Notes: generated by a model from the sequence alone, not told the origin. A DNA stretch of 64,000 bases from Streptosporangium violaceochromogenes (GCF_014654615.1 NZ_BNBB01000025.1:1-64000); one strand, 5' to 3'. Positions 7,140 through 16,082 are shown, counted from the stretch's first letter. Numbers and translations: made by a program.

Positions 7140-8375
7140 ATGCGAAGGGAACAGGCCGCCGAGTCGGTCCGGGCACAATGGGGCGAGCTCTTGCAGGAGA
7201 TCGGAACAAGTGCGGCGGATCGCTACAGTACGGGTGCCGCGCCGCCCAGGGAGCTTTTCGCCGCCGCAGGCGCGGCAGGACTGCACGGTCTGTTCCTGCC
7301 CGCTGCACTGGGAGGGCGGGACGCCGATGCCGTGACGTGGGGAGCGGCGTTAGAAGAGATCGGTTACCTGTGTGAGGACCCAGCCTTCCCCCTGCTGCTG
7401 AGCATCCACACCAGTATCGCATTCCTGGTGGCCGAGACCGGAGTGCCACGACTCGTGCACTCTTACGCGCTGCCGATGGCTCGCGGGCAGTGCGTGCCCG
7501 CACTGGCCTTCTCCGAGGGAACGGACCTGTTCTCCATGCGCACCCGAGCGACCGCTTCCGGATCAGGATTTAAATTGTCGGGGCACAAGGAATTCATCAC
7601 CGGCGGCATGATCGCCGACGTCTTCCTCACCTACGCCTCCACCGAGCGGGGTGACCTGGTCGCCTGCCTGGTCGAGGCCGCGGACAAAGGCGTGGAGGTC
7701 ACTGCGACCGACGGATTCGGGCTGCGCACCGCGGGGCCGGCCCAGCTGACGCTCACCGACGTCTCAGTGCCCGCCGAACGCGTGGTCGCGCTGACCGACG
7801 GCTTAAGCAACGCGCAGACCTTCCTCAACTCCCGGCGCCTGTCGATCGCCTCCTACGTTCCCGGGCAGATGCGAATGCTATTGGAGCGAACCGTGACACA
7901 ACTCCATAAAAGGGTGCGTTACGGGCAGTCGCTTATGAACCTGCCCAACGTACAGGCGGCTGTCGGCCGGATGTACGTGGCCCTGGAGACCTCGCGGGCC
8001 ATGGCGCATCGGGCACAGGAACACCTCGACCGAGGCGCGGCTCACCCTGTGTTCGACCCGGTCATCTCGGCCGCCAAGCATCAGGTGACCGAACAGGCTC
8101 TGGCACTCGCGGACGAGGCGTTCCGAGTGCTGGGAGGCCACGCCTATTACGGCGACCCGCGCTACGGCATGTACCTGCGAGACCACTTCGGCTTAATCGC
8201 CGGTGCCGGCACACAGGATCTGCTGGAGATCAACCTTGGTCTATGCGCCGGCCGCGATCCGGCGCCCACCTCACATCCGGACACACACAAAGGATCGATA
8301 CGCCATGACACTCCTGTTCAGCGGCATCCTGCTACGCCTGGTGAATTATCAGCGCACCGTCCAGATCGACGCTGA
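7140..8375 (+). CDS. Acyl-CoA dehydrogenase-family flavoprotein
   Basis: 411-aa FAD-dependent acyl-CoA dehydrogenase-like protein. The N-terminal helical domain (about 1-120) has the family pattern EEIGYLCEDPAFPLLLSIH; the middle beta domain (about 120-225) has LAFSEGTD and the insertion-prone KEFITGG; the C-terminal helical bundle includes LGGHAYYGDPRYGMYLRD. Where dehydrogenases usually show YEGTxE near the end, this has IAGAGTQDLLE, so the canonical catalytic Glu is not obvious and the reaction (desaturation, oxidation or hydroxylation of a carrier-bound acyl group) is open. Start ATG with AAGGAG upstream. The last 71 nt overlap the next gene. Codon use is less GC3-biased than in neighbours, suggesting acquisition as a cassette. 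Confidence 0.8.
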   Translation: MRREQAAESVRAQWGELLQEIGTSAADRYSTGAAPPRELFAAAGAAGLHGLFLPAALGGRDADAVTWGAALEEIGYLCEDPAFPLLLSIHTSIAFLVAETGVPRLVHSYALPMARGQCVPALAFSEGTDLFSMRTRATASGSGFKLSGHKEFITGGMIADVFLTYASTERGDLVACLVEAADKGVEVTATDGFGLRTAGPAQLTLTDVSVPAERVVALTDGLSNAQTFLNSRRLSIASYVPGQMRMLLERTVTQLHKRVRYGQSLMNLPNVQAAVGRMYVALETSRAMAHRAQEHLDRGAAHPVFDPVISAAKHQVTEQALALADEAFRVLGGHAYYGDPRYGMYLRDHFGLIAGAGTQDLLEINLGLCAGRDPAPTSHPDTHKGSIRHDTPVQRHPATPGELSAHRPDRR

Positions 8376-8571
8376 AACCCTCGGCGCCGCCCTGGAACAG
8401 CTTGAGCGGCGCCATCCCCAGATGAAGAGCATCCTGCGCGACGACAGTGGACAGATCCGCCGCGCCCACCAGATCTTCGTAAATGGCGAGCAGGTAAGGA
8501 AACCCGCCCTGGACACTCCACTGAAAGAAACCGACAGGGTGGAATTCCTCACCGCCATAGCCGGCGGCTGA
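8305..8571 (+). CDS. Ubiquitin-like sulfur carrier protein (MoaD/ThiS/CysO type)
   Basis: 88-aa beta-grasp protein ending in the diagnostic ...TAIAGG: the C-terminal di-glycine that is adenylated and converted to a thiocarboxylate in MoaD, ThiS, CysO and secondary-metabolite sulfur carriers. The LGAALEQLERRHPQMKSIL helix and the IFVNGEQVR strand fit CysO-like members best. No E1-like activating enzyme, JAMM protease or sulfur acceptor is visible next to it, so it would depend on a housekeeping MoeZ-like activator, as known for some actinomycete thio-metabolite pathways. It starts at ATG 8305 inside the end of the dehydrogenase and is followed after 1 nt by the next gene, so the three are translationally coupled. 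Confidence 0.8.
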   Translation: MTLLFSGILLRLVNYQRTVQIDAETLGAALEQLERRHPQMKSILRDDSGQIRRAHQIFVNGEQVRKPALDTPLKETDRVEFLTAIAGG

Positions 8572-8572
8572 A

Positions 8573-9412
8573 ATGACCAACAGCACGGTATTTCAAGAAG
8601 CCGTATACACCACCCAGTTCAGCGCTCTGCAACTACGTCCCCGCACTCTGCTGGATCTAGCGGTGAACGGCTTGGCCCGCTACATGGCCGAACATCTGAC
8701 GCCCTTTCCCTCGTTCGTTCATCACCACAACACTTCCGTCGTCGTTCGCACCGTGTACTTGGACTACACGCCACCCGATCTGCACTTCGCCGACGCCCCC
8801 TGGCTGGAGATGCATGTAGGGATGGTCGCCAGCGGCACCGGCGAATGGTTGAGCCTCACCGTGGACTACCAGGCCGGTGACCGCCCGGTCGCCCGGGTCC
8901 GCCTAATTCTGCGTGTCGTGACGGTGGTCGATCCCAGCAGCCTCGCCGCTCAGCCCGGTCGGCTTCCCGAGTCCCTGCTCGCTCGATTCCCCGCCGACCG
9001 GCGTCAACCCGCCAAGGCGTTCCTCGGTCAGGCACGTGCCGCGCCCCCCTTCCCGGCCGGTCCGCAATTGTTCGCCACGCAACGGCACGAGACCACACTG
9101 ACCCGCACCCACTGCGAAGTGGCCGACCAGTGGTCATTCGTGGAGATGGTCGAAATGGCCACCGTTGCTCGCGAACGTCTTTTCGAAACGCTGGGCCCGT
9201 CAAACGACGTCGTCCACCAGGCGATAGGAGCGCCGGTTCGGCGCCTCATCGCCTCCTATCGCCGCCCCATGTTCGTTTTCGACCGCTGCCACACCCTCAC
9301 CCAAGCCCACAGGAGCCCCGACGCCAAGCACACCGTCTTCGAACACACTTTTCAAACACCGGTCGGCGACAAGCCCCATTTGCATGTCTGGGAAATACTC
9401 GACGCCGTTTGA
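8573..9412 (+). CDS. Hypothetical protein, possible hotdog-fold thioesterase/dehydratase-like
   Basis: 279-aa protein with no family I can name with certainty. Predicted alternation of strands and helices, with WLEMHVGMVASGTGEWLSLTVDYQ and VARVRLILRVV in the first half and HTVFEHTFQT near the end, suggests a double-hotdog fold. That fold acts on acyl thioesters (acyl-ACP/CoA thioesterases, dehydratases, beta-keto transfer proteins such as the FabZ/LnmK groups). There is no signal peptide or membrane segment. ATG at 8573 begins 1 nt after the sulfur carrier stop. With a dehydrogenase and a thiocarboxylate carrier, a role in building or off-loading a sulfur-containing acyl product is a reasonable guess, no more. 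Confidence 0.45.
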   Translation: MTNSTVFQEAVYTTQFSALQLRPRTLLDLAVNGLARYMAEHLTPFPSFVHHHNTSVVVRTVYLDYTPPDLHFADAPWLEMHVGMVASGTGEWLSLTVDYQAGDRPVARVRLILRVVTVVDPSSLAAQPGRLPESLLARFPADRRQPAKAFLGQARAAPPFPAGPQLFATQRHETTLTRTHCEVADQWSFVEMVEMATVARERLFETLGPSNDVVHQAIGAPVRRLIASYRRPMFVFDRCHTLTQAHRSPDAKHTVFEHTFQTPVGDKPHLHVWEILDAV

Positions 9413-9574
9413 CGGTCCATCGTCCACGGGACCCGGCCGTATGCCTGGCGCCAGGCCGTCTCCCTCGACCTGTCGCACGCCCGTGAGAGTGATCCGGAAC
9501 GGAAGGCCCGGGGGCGGCGCGGTGAAGGCAGGACGGGATCGGGCCGGCGTCACGCCGTACCGGCCTCCGGAGCA

Positions 9575-9616
9575 CCCGGCCCGGTGGGACACCCCGCGGC
9601 ACCCCACCGGGCCGGG
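9575..9616. terminator. Bidirectional terminator hairpin
   Basis: Perfect 14-bp stem: CCCGGCCCGGTGGG (9575-9588) with CCCACCGGGCCGGG (9603-9616), 14-nt loop, between the convergent hotdog-like gene and metE. Confidence 0.75.
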
Positions 9617-9622
9617 CAGCGA

Positions 9623-11962
9623 TCAGCCGGCCGTCCGGCCGGCCGCCTCGGCCCCGATCCCGGCCCGGACCTCACGGGCCGCGGCGACCATGTTGTCGAG
9701 GGAGGCGCGCATCTCCGCCCAGCCGCGGGTCTTCAGGCCGCAGTCGGGGTTGACCCACAGCCGCTCGGCCGGGACACCGCCCAGGGCCTCGCGGAGCAGG
9801 GACGCGATCTCCCCGGCACCGGGCACGCGCGGGGAGTGGATGTCGTAGACCCCCGGCCCCACCTCACGCCGATAGCCCGCCCCGGCCAGCTCGTGGACGA
9901 CCCGCATGTGGGAACGGGTGGCCTCCAGACTGATCACGTCGGCGTCCAGGTCGTCGACGGCGGCCAGGATCTCACCGAACTCGGCGTAACACATGTGGGT
10001 GTGAATCTGGGTGCCGGCCCGCACCCCGCTCGTGGCCAGCCGGAACGCCTCTGTGGCCCAGGCCAGGTAGGCGGGCCTGTCGGCGGCGCGCAGCGGCAGG
10101 GTCTCCCGCAGGGCGGGCTCGTCGACCTGGATGACGGCGGTGCCCGCGGCCTCCAGGTCGGCGACCTCGTCGCGCAGGGCGAGGGCGACCTGGCGGGCGG
10201 TGTCGGCGAGCGGCTGGTCGTCGCGGACGAAGGACCAGGCGAGCATGGTGACGGGCCCGGTGAGCATGCCCTTGACGGGACGGCCGGTCTGGGACCGGGC
10301 GTAGGTCGTCCAGCGCACCGTCATCGGCGCGGGCCGGGAGACGTCCCCGGCGAGGATCGGCGGCCGCACGCAGCGGGTGCCGTAGGACTGCACCCAGCCG
10401 TGCCGGGTGGCCAGATAGCCGTTGAGCCGCTCGGCGAAGTACTGGACCATGTCGTCGCGCTCGGGCTCGCCGTGCACCAGCACGTCGACGCCCGCCGCCT
10501 CCTGGAAGGCGACGACCGCGCGGATCTCGGCGGCGATCCGCTCGTCGTAGGTGTCCTGACCGATCCGCCCGGCGCGCAGGTCGGCGCGGGCGGCCCGCAG
10601 CTCGGCGGTCTGCGGGAAGGAGCCGATGGTGGTCGTGGGCAGCGGCGGCAGGTTCAGGCGGGCGCGCTGGGCCACGCGCCGCTCGCCGTACGGCTGGGCG
10701 CGGCGGGCGTCGGCGGGGGTGACCTCGGCGGCGCGCTTTCGCACCGCGGTGTCGTGGGTGAGCGCCGAGGCCGCCCGCGAGGCCAGGTCGGCCCGGTTGG
10801 CGGCCAGGAGACCGGCGACGGCACCGGTGCCCTCGCTCAACCCCCGGGCGAGGGTGACGATCTCGGCGACCTTCTGCCGGGCGAAGGCGAGCCAGCGGCC
10901 GACCTGCGGGTCCAGCCCGTGTTCGAGGGCGAGGTCCAGCGGGACGTGCAGCAGCGAGCAGGAGGCCGACACGTCCACCCGGCCGGCCAGGCCGAGGAGG
11001 GTGGCGAGGGTGGACAGCGACCCCTCCAGATCGTTGATCCACACATTGCGGCCGTCGGCGACGCCCGCGACCAGGCGCTTGCCCGGCAGCCCGCCCACGC
11101 GGGCCAGGTCCTCCAGGTTCGCCGCGGCCGGGCCGGTGAAGTCCAGGGCCAGCCCCTCGACCGGCGCCCCTGCCAGGACCGGCAGGGCCTCGCCGAGCCG
11201 GTCGAAGTAGCTCGCCACCAGGATCTTCGGCCGGTCGGCGAGGGCTCCGAGCTCGTGGTAGGCGCGCTCGGCGGCCCGCAGCACGGCCTCGTCACGGTCC
11301 TGGACCAGCGCGGGCTCGTCGAGCTGCGCCCACTCGGCGCCGGCGGCGCGCAGGGCTGCGAGCACCTCGGCGTAGACGGGCAGTAGCCGCCCCAGCAGGG
11401 AGAGCGGGTCGAACCCGGCCTCGACGCCGGGCGCGGGCTTGGCCAGCAGCAGGTAGGTGATCGGGCCGACGAGGACGGGACGGGCGGTGTGTCCCTGCGC
11501 GAGGGCCTCACGCAGCTCGCCGACCTGCTTGGCGGGGTCGGCGGTGAAGACGGTGTCCGGCCCCAGCTCGGGCACCAGGTAGTGGTAGTTGGTGTCGAAC
11601 CACTTGGTCATCTCCAGCGGGGCGGCGTCCTGGGTGCCGCGCGCCATGGCGAAGTAACCGGCCAGCGGATCGGCCTCGACGGCGGCCCGGTGCCGTTCGG
11701 GGATCGCCCCGACCATGACGGTGGCGTCCAGCACGTGGTCGTACAGCGAGAAGTCCCCGGTGGGCACCTCGCGCACGCCGGCGTCCGCCAGCAGCCGCCA
11801 GACGCCGCACCGCAGCCCGGCCGCGACGGCGTGCAGCTCACCGGCGGTGACACGGCCCGCCCAATGGCCCTCGACCGCCTTCTTCAGCTCACGGTCCGGC
11901 CCCTGACGCGGATAGCCGTACACGGTGGCCAATGACGCGGGGGCGGCGGAAGTACCAGACAC
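9623..11962 (-). CDS. metE: Cobalamin-independent methionine synthase
   Basis: 779-aa 5-methyltetrahydropteroyltriglutamate-homocysteine S-methyltransferase, the normal full length. Two homologous (beta-alpha)8 barrels are visible: the N-terminal half through about residue 400 and the catalytic half from about 430 (LPTTTIGSFPQT). Zinc/homocysteine ligands appear as HTHMC (His, Cys), the downstream Glu and NPDCGLKTRGW (Cys). It transfers the methyl group of folate to homocysteine in the cytosol. The start is GTG at 11962 with GGAGAG 7-8 nt upstream. A cobalamin riboswitch lies in the leader, so the gene should be shut off when vitamin B12 allows the cobalamin-dependent enzyme MetH to work. Confidence 0.97.
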   Translation of the reverse strand: MSGTSAAPASLATVYGYPRQGPDRELKKAVEGHWAGRVTAGELHAVAAGLRCGVWRLLADAGVREVPTGDFSLYDHVLDATVMVGAIPERHRAAVEADPLAGYFAMARGTQDAAPLEMTKWFDTNYHYLVPELGPDTVFTADPAKQVGELREALAQGHTARPVLVGPITYLLLAKPAPGVEAGFDPLSLLGRLLPVYAEVLAALRAAGAEWAQLDEPALVQDRDEAVLRAAERAYHELGALADRPKILVASYFDRLGEALPVLAGAPVEGLALDFTGPAAANLEDLARVGGLPGKRLVAGVADGRNVWINDLEGSLSTLATLLGLAGRVDVSASCSLLHVPLDLALEHGLDPQVGRWLAFARQKVAEIVTLARGLSEGTGAVAGLLAANRADLASRAASALTHDTAVRKRAAEVTPADARRAQPYGERRVAQRARLNLPPLPTTTIGSFPQTAELRAARADLRAGRIGQDTYDERIAAEIRAVVAFQEAAGVDVLVHGEPERDDMVQYFAERLNGYLATRHGWVQSYGTRCVRPPILAGDVSRPAPMTVRWTTYARSQTGRPVKGMLTGPVTMLAWSFVRDDQPLADTARQVALALRDEVADLEAAGTAVIQVDEPALRETLPLRAADRPAYLAWATEAFRLATSGVRAGTQIHTHMCYAEFGEILAAVDDLDADVISLEATRSHMRVVHELAGAGYRREVGPGVYDIHSPRVPGAGEIASLLREALGGVPAERLWVNPDCGLKTRGWAEMRASLDNMVAAAREVRAGIGAEAAGRTAG

Positions 11963-12027
11963 GAAACTCTCCTTCGCGAGTCACGGAGGACCCCGGTGCT
12001 CTCCGGACGCGAAGGAACAGCCGAACG

Positions 12028-12049
12028 GCGGGCACCTCGATGCCCGCCC
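12028..12049 (-). terminator. Leader hairpin between riboswitch and metE
   Basis: GGCGGGCA/TGCCCGCC, an 8-bp stem with a 6-nt loop, about 65 nt before the metE start and followed on the minus strand by a pyrimidine-rich but not T-only stretch. A second 8-bp GC hairpin (12085-12104) abuts the riboswitch. Together they are the probable expression platform, with termination or RBS occlusion as the mechanism. Confidence 0.45.
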
Positions 12050-12103
12050 GCGCCGCCGACCCGCCCACGAGGTCACCGAAGTCACCGCGCGCGGTCGCGC
12101 GCG

Positions 12104-12330
12104 GGCAGTGGCAGGTCTTCGGACTCGCGGGCACACCCGGCGCCGTTCCCTGGCACACCGGGCATCTACTGGCCGTCGCTTCCCCGATCCGCTCTTCCGG
12201 ACCCAGTGCGTATGACGGCGGTCGTTCCCACTCACCGCTGCGGGGCAGTCCCGGATTCTCACCGGGTTCCCTCTTACGACGCGCCTGCCTGGCGGACAGG
12301 GCGAACCGACTGCGGAACCCAGCCTAAGGC
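12104..12330 (-). promoter_or_regulatory. Cobalamin (B12) riboswitch
   Basis: On the minus strand the conserved core elements appear in order: GGTGAGAATCCGGGACTGCC with CCGCAGCGGTGA just downstream, the peripheral arms, then the closing block AGTCCGAAGACCTGCCACTG that contains the B12 box. Adenosyl/methyl-cobalamin binding would switch off the downstream metE, a standard pairing in actinomycetes. The 5' boundary near 12330 is set by GGTTCCGCAGTCGG and is approximate. Confidence 0.93.
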
Positions 12331-12451
12331 CCCCCGCGGAAAACAGCCACAGCACACCCGCCCGGCACACCGCCCTCCTCCCCCGGACAGCGCCGCATCG
12401 CGGCTCCCCCTCTCCGCGCACAAGGCGGCGGGAAGACCTCGACGGCCCGCG

Positions 12452-13806
12452 TTACCGTCCGGCCGGGCTCCCCCCGGGAGTGAGCCAGTACCGCCGGCGT
12501 TGAAAGGGGTAGGTGGGCAGGTCGACGGGGCGCGCGTCAGGGTGGAGAGCGGTCCAGTCGACGCGTACTCCCGCGGTGTGAAGCCGGGCGAGGGCGGTCA
12601 GGAAGGTGTGAGATTCGACCTGACCGGCTCGCAGGACGCCGGTGACGAGGTGATCGGTGTCGGTGAGGGTGACATCGGGTCCCAGTTCGAGACAGCCGAT
12701 GACGGCGTGGCCATGAGGGACTCGGGAGCGGTGTGCGGGCTGACAGGCCGGCTGAGCCGGTCCACCCAGTGGTCGGGGCGGGTGAGCTGTTCGGCGGTGA
12801 CGAGGTCGCCGGTGCGTTCTGAGACGATCGGAATCGCCGGCGTGCCGTACCGCGCGGTGGCCGCGGCCTCGCGGAGAGCCTCGGGCCCGCGCGCGGTCAC
12901 CAGCGCGCAGGCATCAACCGGGGAGAGGACCCCGGCGACGTGCGCGGCGGCGAGTGCTCCGACCGAACGGCCCAGGAGGTAGTCGGGCGTGACACCGAAC
13001 GACCCGACGAGCCGATACAGGGCGACTTCCAGGGCGAACACCGCGGCCCGGGCGTAACGAGGCTGATCGAGAAGTTCGGCGGGGCCGGTGAGCATCACCG
13101 TCTTCAGCGGCCGATCCAGGTGCGGATCGAGGTGGGCGCTCGTCTCGTTCAGGGCGTCGGCGAAGATCGGGTAAGCGTCGTACAGTTCCCGCCCCATGCC
13201 GAGACGCTGTGCGCCCTGACCGGCGAAGAGGAACGTCAGCTTGCCGTGCGCCTTCGCCACCCCCTGAATGACGTCGGGGCCGACGTCGCCGCGGGCCAGC
13301 GACTGGAGCGTGGTCAGAAGCCGGTCGCGATCCGTGCCGATGATCACGGCGCGGTGCGGGAAGTGGGTACGGGTGGCCAGCCGCAAGGCGACCTCGCCGG
13401 GATGCGCCCCAGGATGAGTGGTGAGGTGGTCGGCCAGTCGGCGGGCTTGAGCTTGCAGCGCCCTGCCGGTTTTGGCCGAGACCGGCCAGGCCGTGATGGA
13501 CGGCGCGGCGGTGGGCTGCCGTACGCCGGCTTCCGGTGGCGCTTCGAGGATGAGGTGGGCGTTGGTGCCGCCGATCCCGAACGAGGACACACCCACCCTG
13601 CGGGGATGGCCGTTGCGGGGCCACGGAAGAGACTCGGTGAGCAGCCGGACGTTCCCCGCCGACCAGTCCACATGCGGACTCGGCTCCTCAACGTGCAAGG
13701 TCTTCGGCAGCACCCCGTGCCGGATCGCCTGCACCATCTTGATGACGCCGCCGATCCCGGCGGCGGCCTGCGCGTGCCCGAGGTTGGACTTCAACGACCC
13801 CAGCCA
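12452..13806 (-). pseudogene. Remnant of a modular type I polyketide synthase (KS C-terminus, AT, post-AT linker)
   Basis: From about 13806 the frame reads the last quarter of a ketosynthase: LGSLKSNLGHAQ with the third catalytic His, then GVSSFGIGGTNAHLILEAP. An acyltransferase follows (FLFAGQGAQRLGMG). The KS Cys and first His are missing. The AT nucleophile elbow is GRSVG instead of GHSxG, and the middle third of the AT is deleted: PEALREAAATARYG jumps straight to IPIVSERTG. Near 12715 the reading frame shifts; the other frame then gives LELGPDVTLTD, HTAGVRVDWTALHPD and PTYPFQRRRYWL, the normal end of an AT and post-AT linker, and stops at TAA 12454. No ACP or partner genes remain. It is clearly dead and shows that a PKS cluster once lay here or was transferred in. 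Confidence 0.85.
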
Positions 13807-13970
13807 CAGAAGAAGAGCTCGTGGACAATCCCGGAGCATATCTGTCGGTGCACGCCCTGCTCCTCAAGGGGAACGCGTCGACCAGAAAGGAACTCCGCGA
13901 CATCGTCCGCTTCACCCAGTCGGGAAAATGCGCGGAGAGACGATACCCGCACCCCGTGAGGATTCACTGA
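13803..13970 (+). pseudogene. Orphan C-terminal coding fragment cut by the PKS remnant
   Basis: Exactly where the PKS homology ends, the plus strand opens as EEELVDNPGAYLSVHALLLK, then GNASTRKELRDIVRFTQSGK and CAERRYPHPVRIH, stopping at TGA 13968. It has balanced, protein-like composition and no own start codon, so it looks like the tail of a gene whose 5' part was replaced. I do not recognise the family. Confidence 0.35.
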
Positions 13971-14473
13971 GGGTCCGGCCCGTTTCCATGTGGCGACGCC
14001 GCGCGCCGCAATTTCTTTTCACTCCCGACCCGGTGTCGTCAGAGCATCGGCCCGGGCCTTTCCGCCACTCGTGAAGGCGAGGCCGCACGCACCGATGGGA
14101 CCCTCTCGGTGGTCACGCCGGCACCCGGGCCGTCGTTCCGGTGCGTCACGGCCACCCCGCGCGGAGTTCGGAGACACGCGCCGGGCCGTCGCCGAAGCCG
14201 AAACGCCGGACATCGTCCCCCTGGCCTCCGGGCCGGCCGGCGCCGCGCACGGGTCCATCCGGATCTCGCGCGGGCTCACGCCCTCCAGCGCGAAGACCCG
14301 GTGAACGCGCCCCTCGCGGCCGAACGGCTTCCTCCCGAACCCGTGCGCCACGGCGGGCACGCCCGAGAACCGCCGCCCCGGCTCCTCAAGCGTGAGCAAC
14401 GGCAATCGGGCCTCAACGTTACGTGGTTGACCGGATGCTCTTTGTGAGGCTTTCGTCGCAAGAAGGGACGCGC
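13971..14473. other. Intergenic region, nothing convincing seen
   Basis: About 500 bases between two broken genes. A minus-strand frame of about 129 codons crosses it, but it has a TTG start, no ribosome site and an Arg/Pro/Gly-heavy composition. Only the last 30 bases are clearly functional: a leader with AAGGGA before the secreted-protein start. Confidence 0.4.
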
Positions 14474-15134
14474 ATGAAGGTTTCCCGCCGCGTTCTCACC
14501 GTCTGCGCCGCGACACTCGTCACCGGGGGCGCGCTCACCTCCCCGCCCGTCGCCTCCGGGCACGGCGCCCTCCCCGCGCACACGGCCAGGGCGGCGGTCA
14601 CCGACCTCAGGGAGGTCGTGAACCAGCTCCCCGACCAGGTCGACTTCCTCAAGCAAGAGGACGGGACCGGGTTCAGGATCCCCCCAACGGCCGGTGGGTC
14701 CGCTCCATCTGGATCCCCTGGGTCGGCGGCGACGGCGAGATGGAAAAAGTCTCGTCGTCCACAGTGACCGCCTTTATCGGGTCTTCCAGGACTACTGGGA
14801 CCCCAGCGACGCGGTCGAGTACGTCGTGGAGGGGAACTACAAAGACGGCCGGCCCGTACCGGGAAGCAACACCGGCGGCGGCAGGAAACGTCTCACCGTC
14901 CGCCCCGACGACTCGCTTTCCCTGGAGAACACCAACTGGTCGGACTCCTCGTGGCGGCGTGAAATCCATCTCGTCCCACCGCCCCTCTCACCGGAGTTTC
15001 AAAAGCCCCTTTCCGGGTGCCGCGCCCCAGGGCGCCCGGAAACCACGGTTGAGTTTTACGGTTCCCCCGGTCACGCCCATCGTGATTACAGAAGATCGGC
15101 TGTCGGCGCAGGTCGACGGCACACGGCTGCGTGA
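14474..15134 (+). pseudogene. Secreted protein gene with two homopolymer frameshifts
   Basis: ATG at 14474 (AAGGGA upstream) gives a clear Sec signal peptide, MKVSRRVLTVCAATLVTGG followed by an Ala/Pro-rich cleavage region, then a mature part up to EDGTGFRIPP. At a C6 run (about 14680-14687) the sensible frame moves by one: NGRWVRSIWIPWVGGDGEME. At an A5 run (about 14742-14747) it moves again: SLVVHSDRLYRVFQDYWDPS, then VVEGNYKDGRPVPGSNTGGG and LENTNWSDSSWRREIHLV. Adding one C and one A restores a single reading frame. The last frame runs to TGA at 15134, but a terminator-like hairpin at 15013-15039 suggests the real end is earlier. Family unknown. It is either a pseudogene or two sequencing errors. 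Confidence 0.55.
15013..15039 (+). terminator. Terminator-like hairpin
   Basis: CCGGGTGCC / GGCGCCCGG, a 9-bp stem with one G-T pair and a 9-nt loop, preceded by AAAAG and followed by an AC/T-rich stretch, at the apparent end of the broken secreted-protein gene. A further hairpin (TATGG 15179 with CCATA 15210, inner GCCGA/TCGGC) lies in the otherwise empty 15135-15425 spacer. Confidence 0.45.
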
Positions 15135-15425
15135 AGATGACAGACGTTATCCGTATTCGACAGGGTTTCGGTGGCATGTATGGGGGGCCGAACCCCCGGT
15201 CGGCTCCATACGGCGCCGAACGCGCCGGGCCGTGAACTCCGCATCCAGGCCACCGCCGGACGAACCCGTCCGCCGCCCGGCGAAATCACGCCTGTTCCAT
15301 GCCGACTCCGTTACCGACACCTGGTATCGCATCCTGCCCCTAGATCATTGCCGACGATCATACTGCAATCACCATTCGTAGTGGACATAGGAGTCCCGAG
15401 GGGGACTTCATCGGGAGGATGGAAA

Positions 15426-16082
15426 ATGCCGAAGCAACGGTTTTCACGCGCGCTGGGCGCGGTGGTCGTCATGGTTGCCGGTTCCGTCGTTTTACTGTCG
15501 GGCAGAGCAGGCGCCGCCCCGTGCGACCCCGGGTCGCCGGCCGGCGACTGCACCTTGACCGCTACGGTCACTCTGACCGCGGGCCCGCTGACGCTCGCGG
15601 CGCCGGCGTCGCTGTCCTTGGCCACGACCTTGAACGGCACCGATCAGAACCTGGTCGACACGACCGCCGCGGACCAGCAGTACACGGTCAACGACGCCAC
15701 CGGAAGCGGGGCGGGCTGGCACGTCACGACGTCCGCCACGACCTTCACCAACGGAACCCAGACGCTTCCGGACAGCGGCACGTTCTTGACGAACGGCAGC
15801 ACCAGCTCCGTCTCCTCGACCAACGCGCCCAGCTCCACCTGCGTTGGGACATGTACCCTGCCGACCAACTCGATCACCTATCCGGTGGCCATCACCACGG
15901 CGGCGACTTCACCCACCCCGGTCACCATCTACAACGCCGCCGCGGCGTCCGGGCTCGGGGCGGTCGTCATCGGCGGCAGCACGGCGGCCAACCCGGTCGG
16001 CTGGTGGGTGAGGATTCCGGCCAACGCCGCGTCGGGCTCGTACACCTCCACGGTCACGATGGCGATCGTCTCCGGCCCCTGA
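15426..16082 (+). CDS. Secreted WxL-like surface protein
   Basis: 218 aa. ATG at 15426 with GGGAGGA upstream. Signal peptide: KQRFSRALGAVVVMVAGSVV then LLSGRAGAAP, cleavage probably after AGA. The mature part is Ser/Thr/Ala-rich beta sandwich (LTAGPLTLAAPASLSLATTL, GAGWHVTTSATTF) and ends SGSYTSTVTMAIVSGP, the pattern of WxL-type domains that bind peptidoglycan. CDPGSPAGDC and CVGTC each offer a Cys pair. The next gene encodes a DUF916/WxLIP-like protein, the usual partner, so together they probably form a cell-surface complex. Confidence 0.6.
   Translation: MPKQRFSRALGAVVVMVAGSVVLLSGRAGAAPCDPGSPAGDCTLTATVTLTAGPLTLAAPASLSLATTLNGTDQNLVDTTAADQQYTVNDATGSGAGWHVTTSATTFTNGTQTLPDSGTFLTNGSTSSVSSTNAPSSTCVGTCTLPTNSITYPVAITTAATSPTPVTIYNAAAASGLGAVVIGGSTAANPVGWWVRIPANAASGSYTSTVTMAIVSGP

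Noticed and set aside
9584..11386. 600-codon plus-strand frame opposite metE
   Set aside because: MetE on the minus strand is unambiguous and full length.
14019..14405. 129-codon minus-strand frame in the 14-kb intergenic region
   Set aside because: TTG start without ribosome site, Arg/Pro/Gly-rich, no family; likely chance in high-GC DNA.
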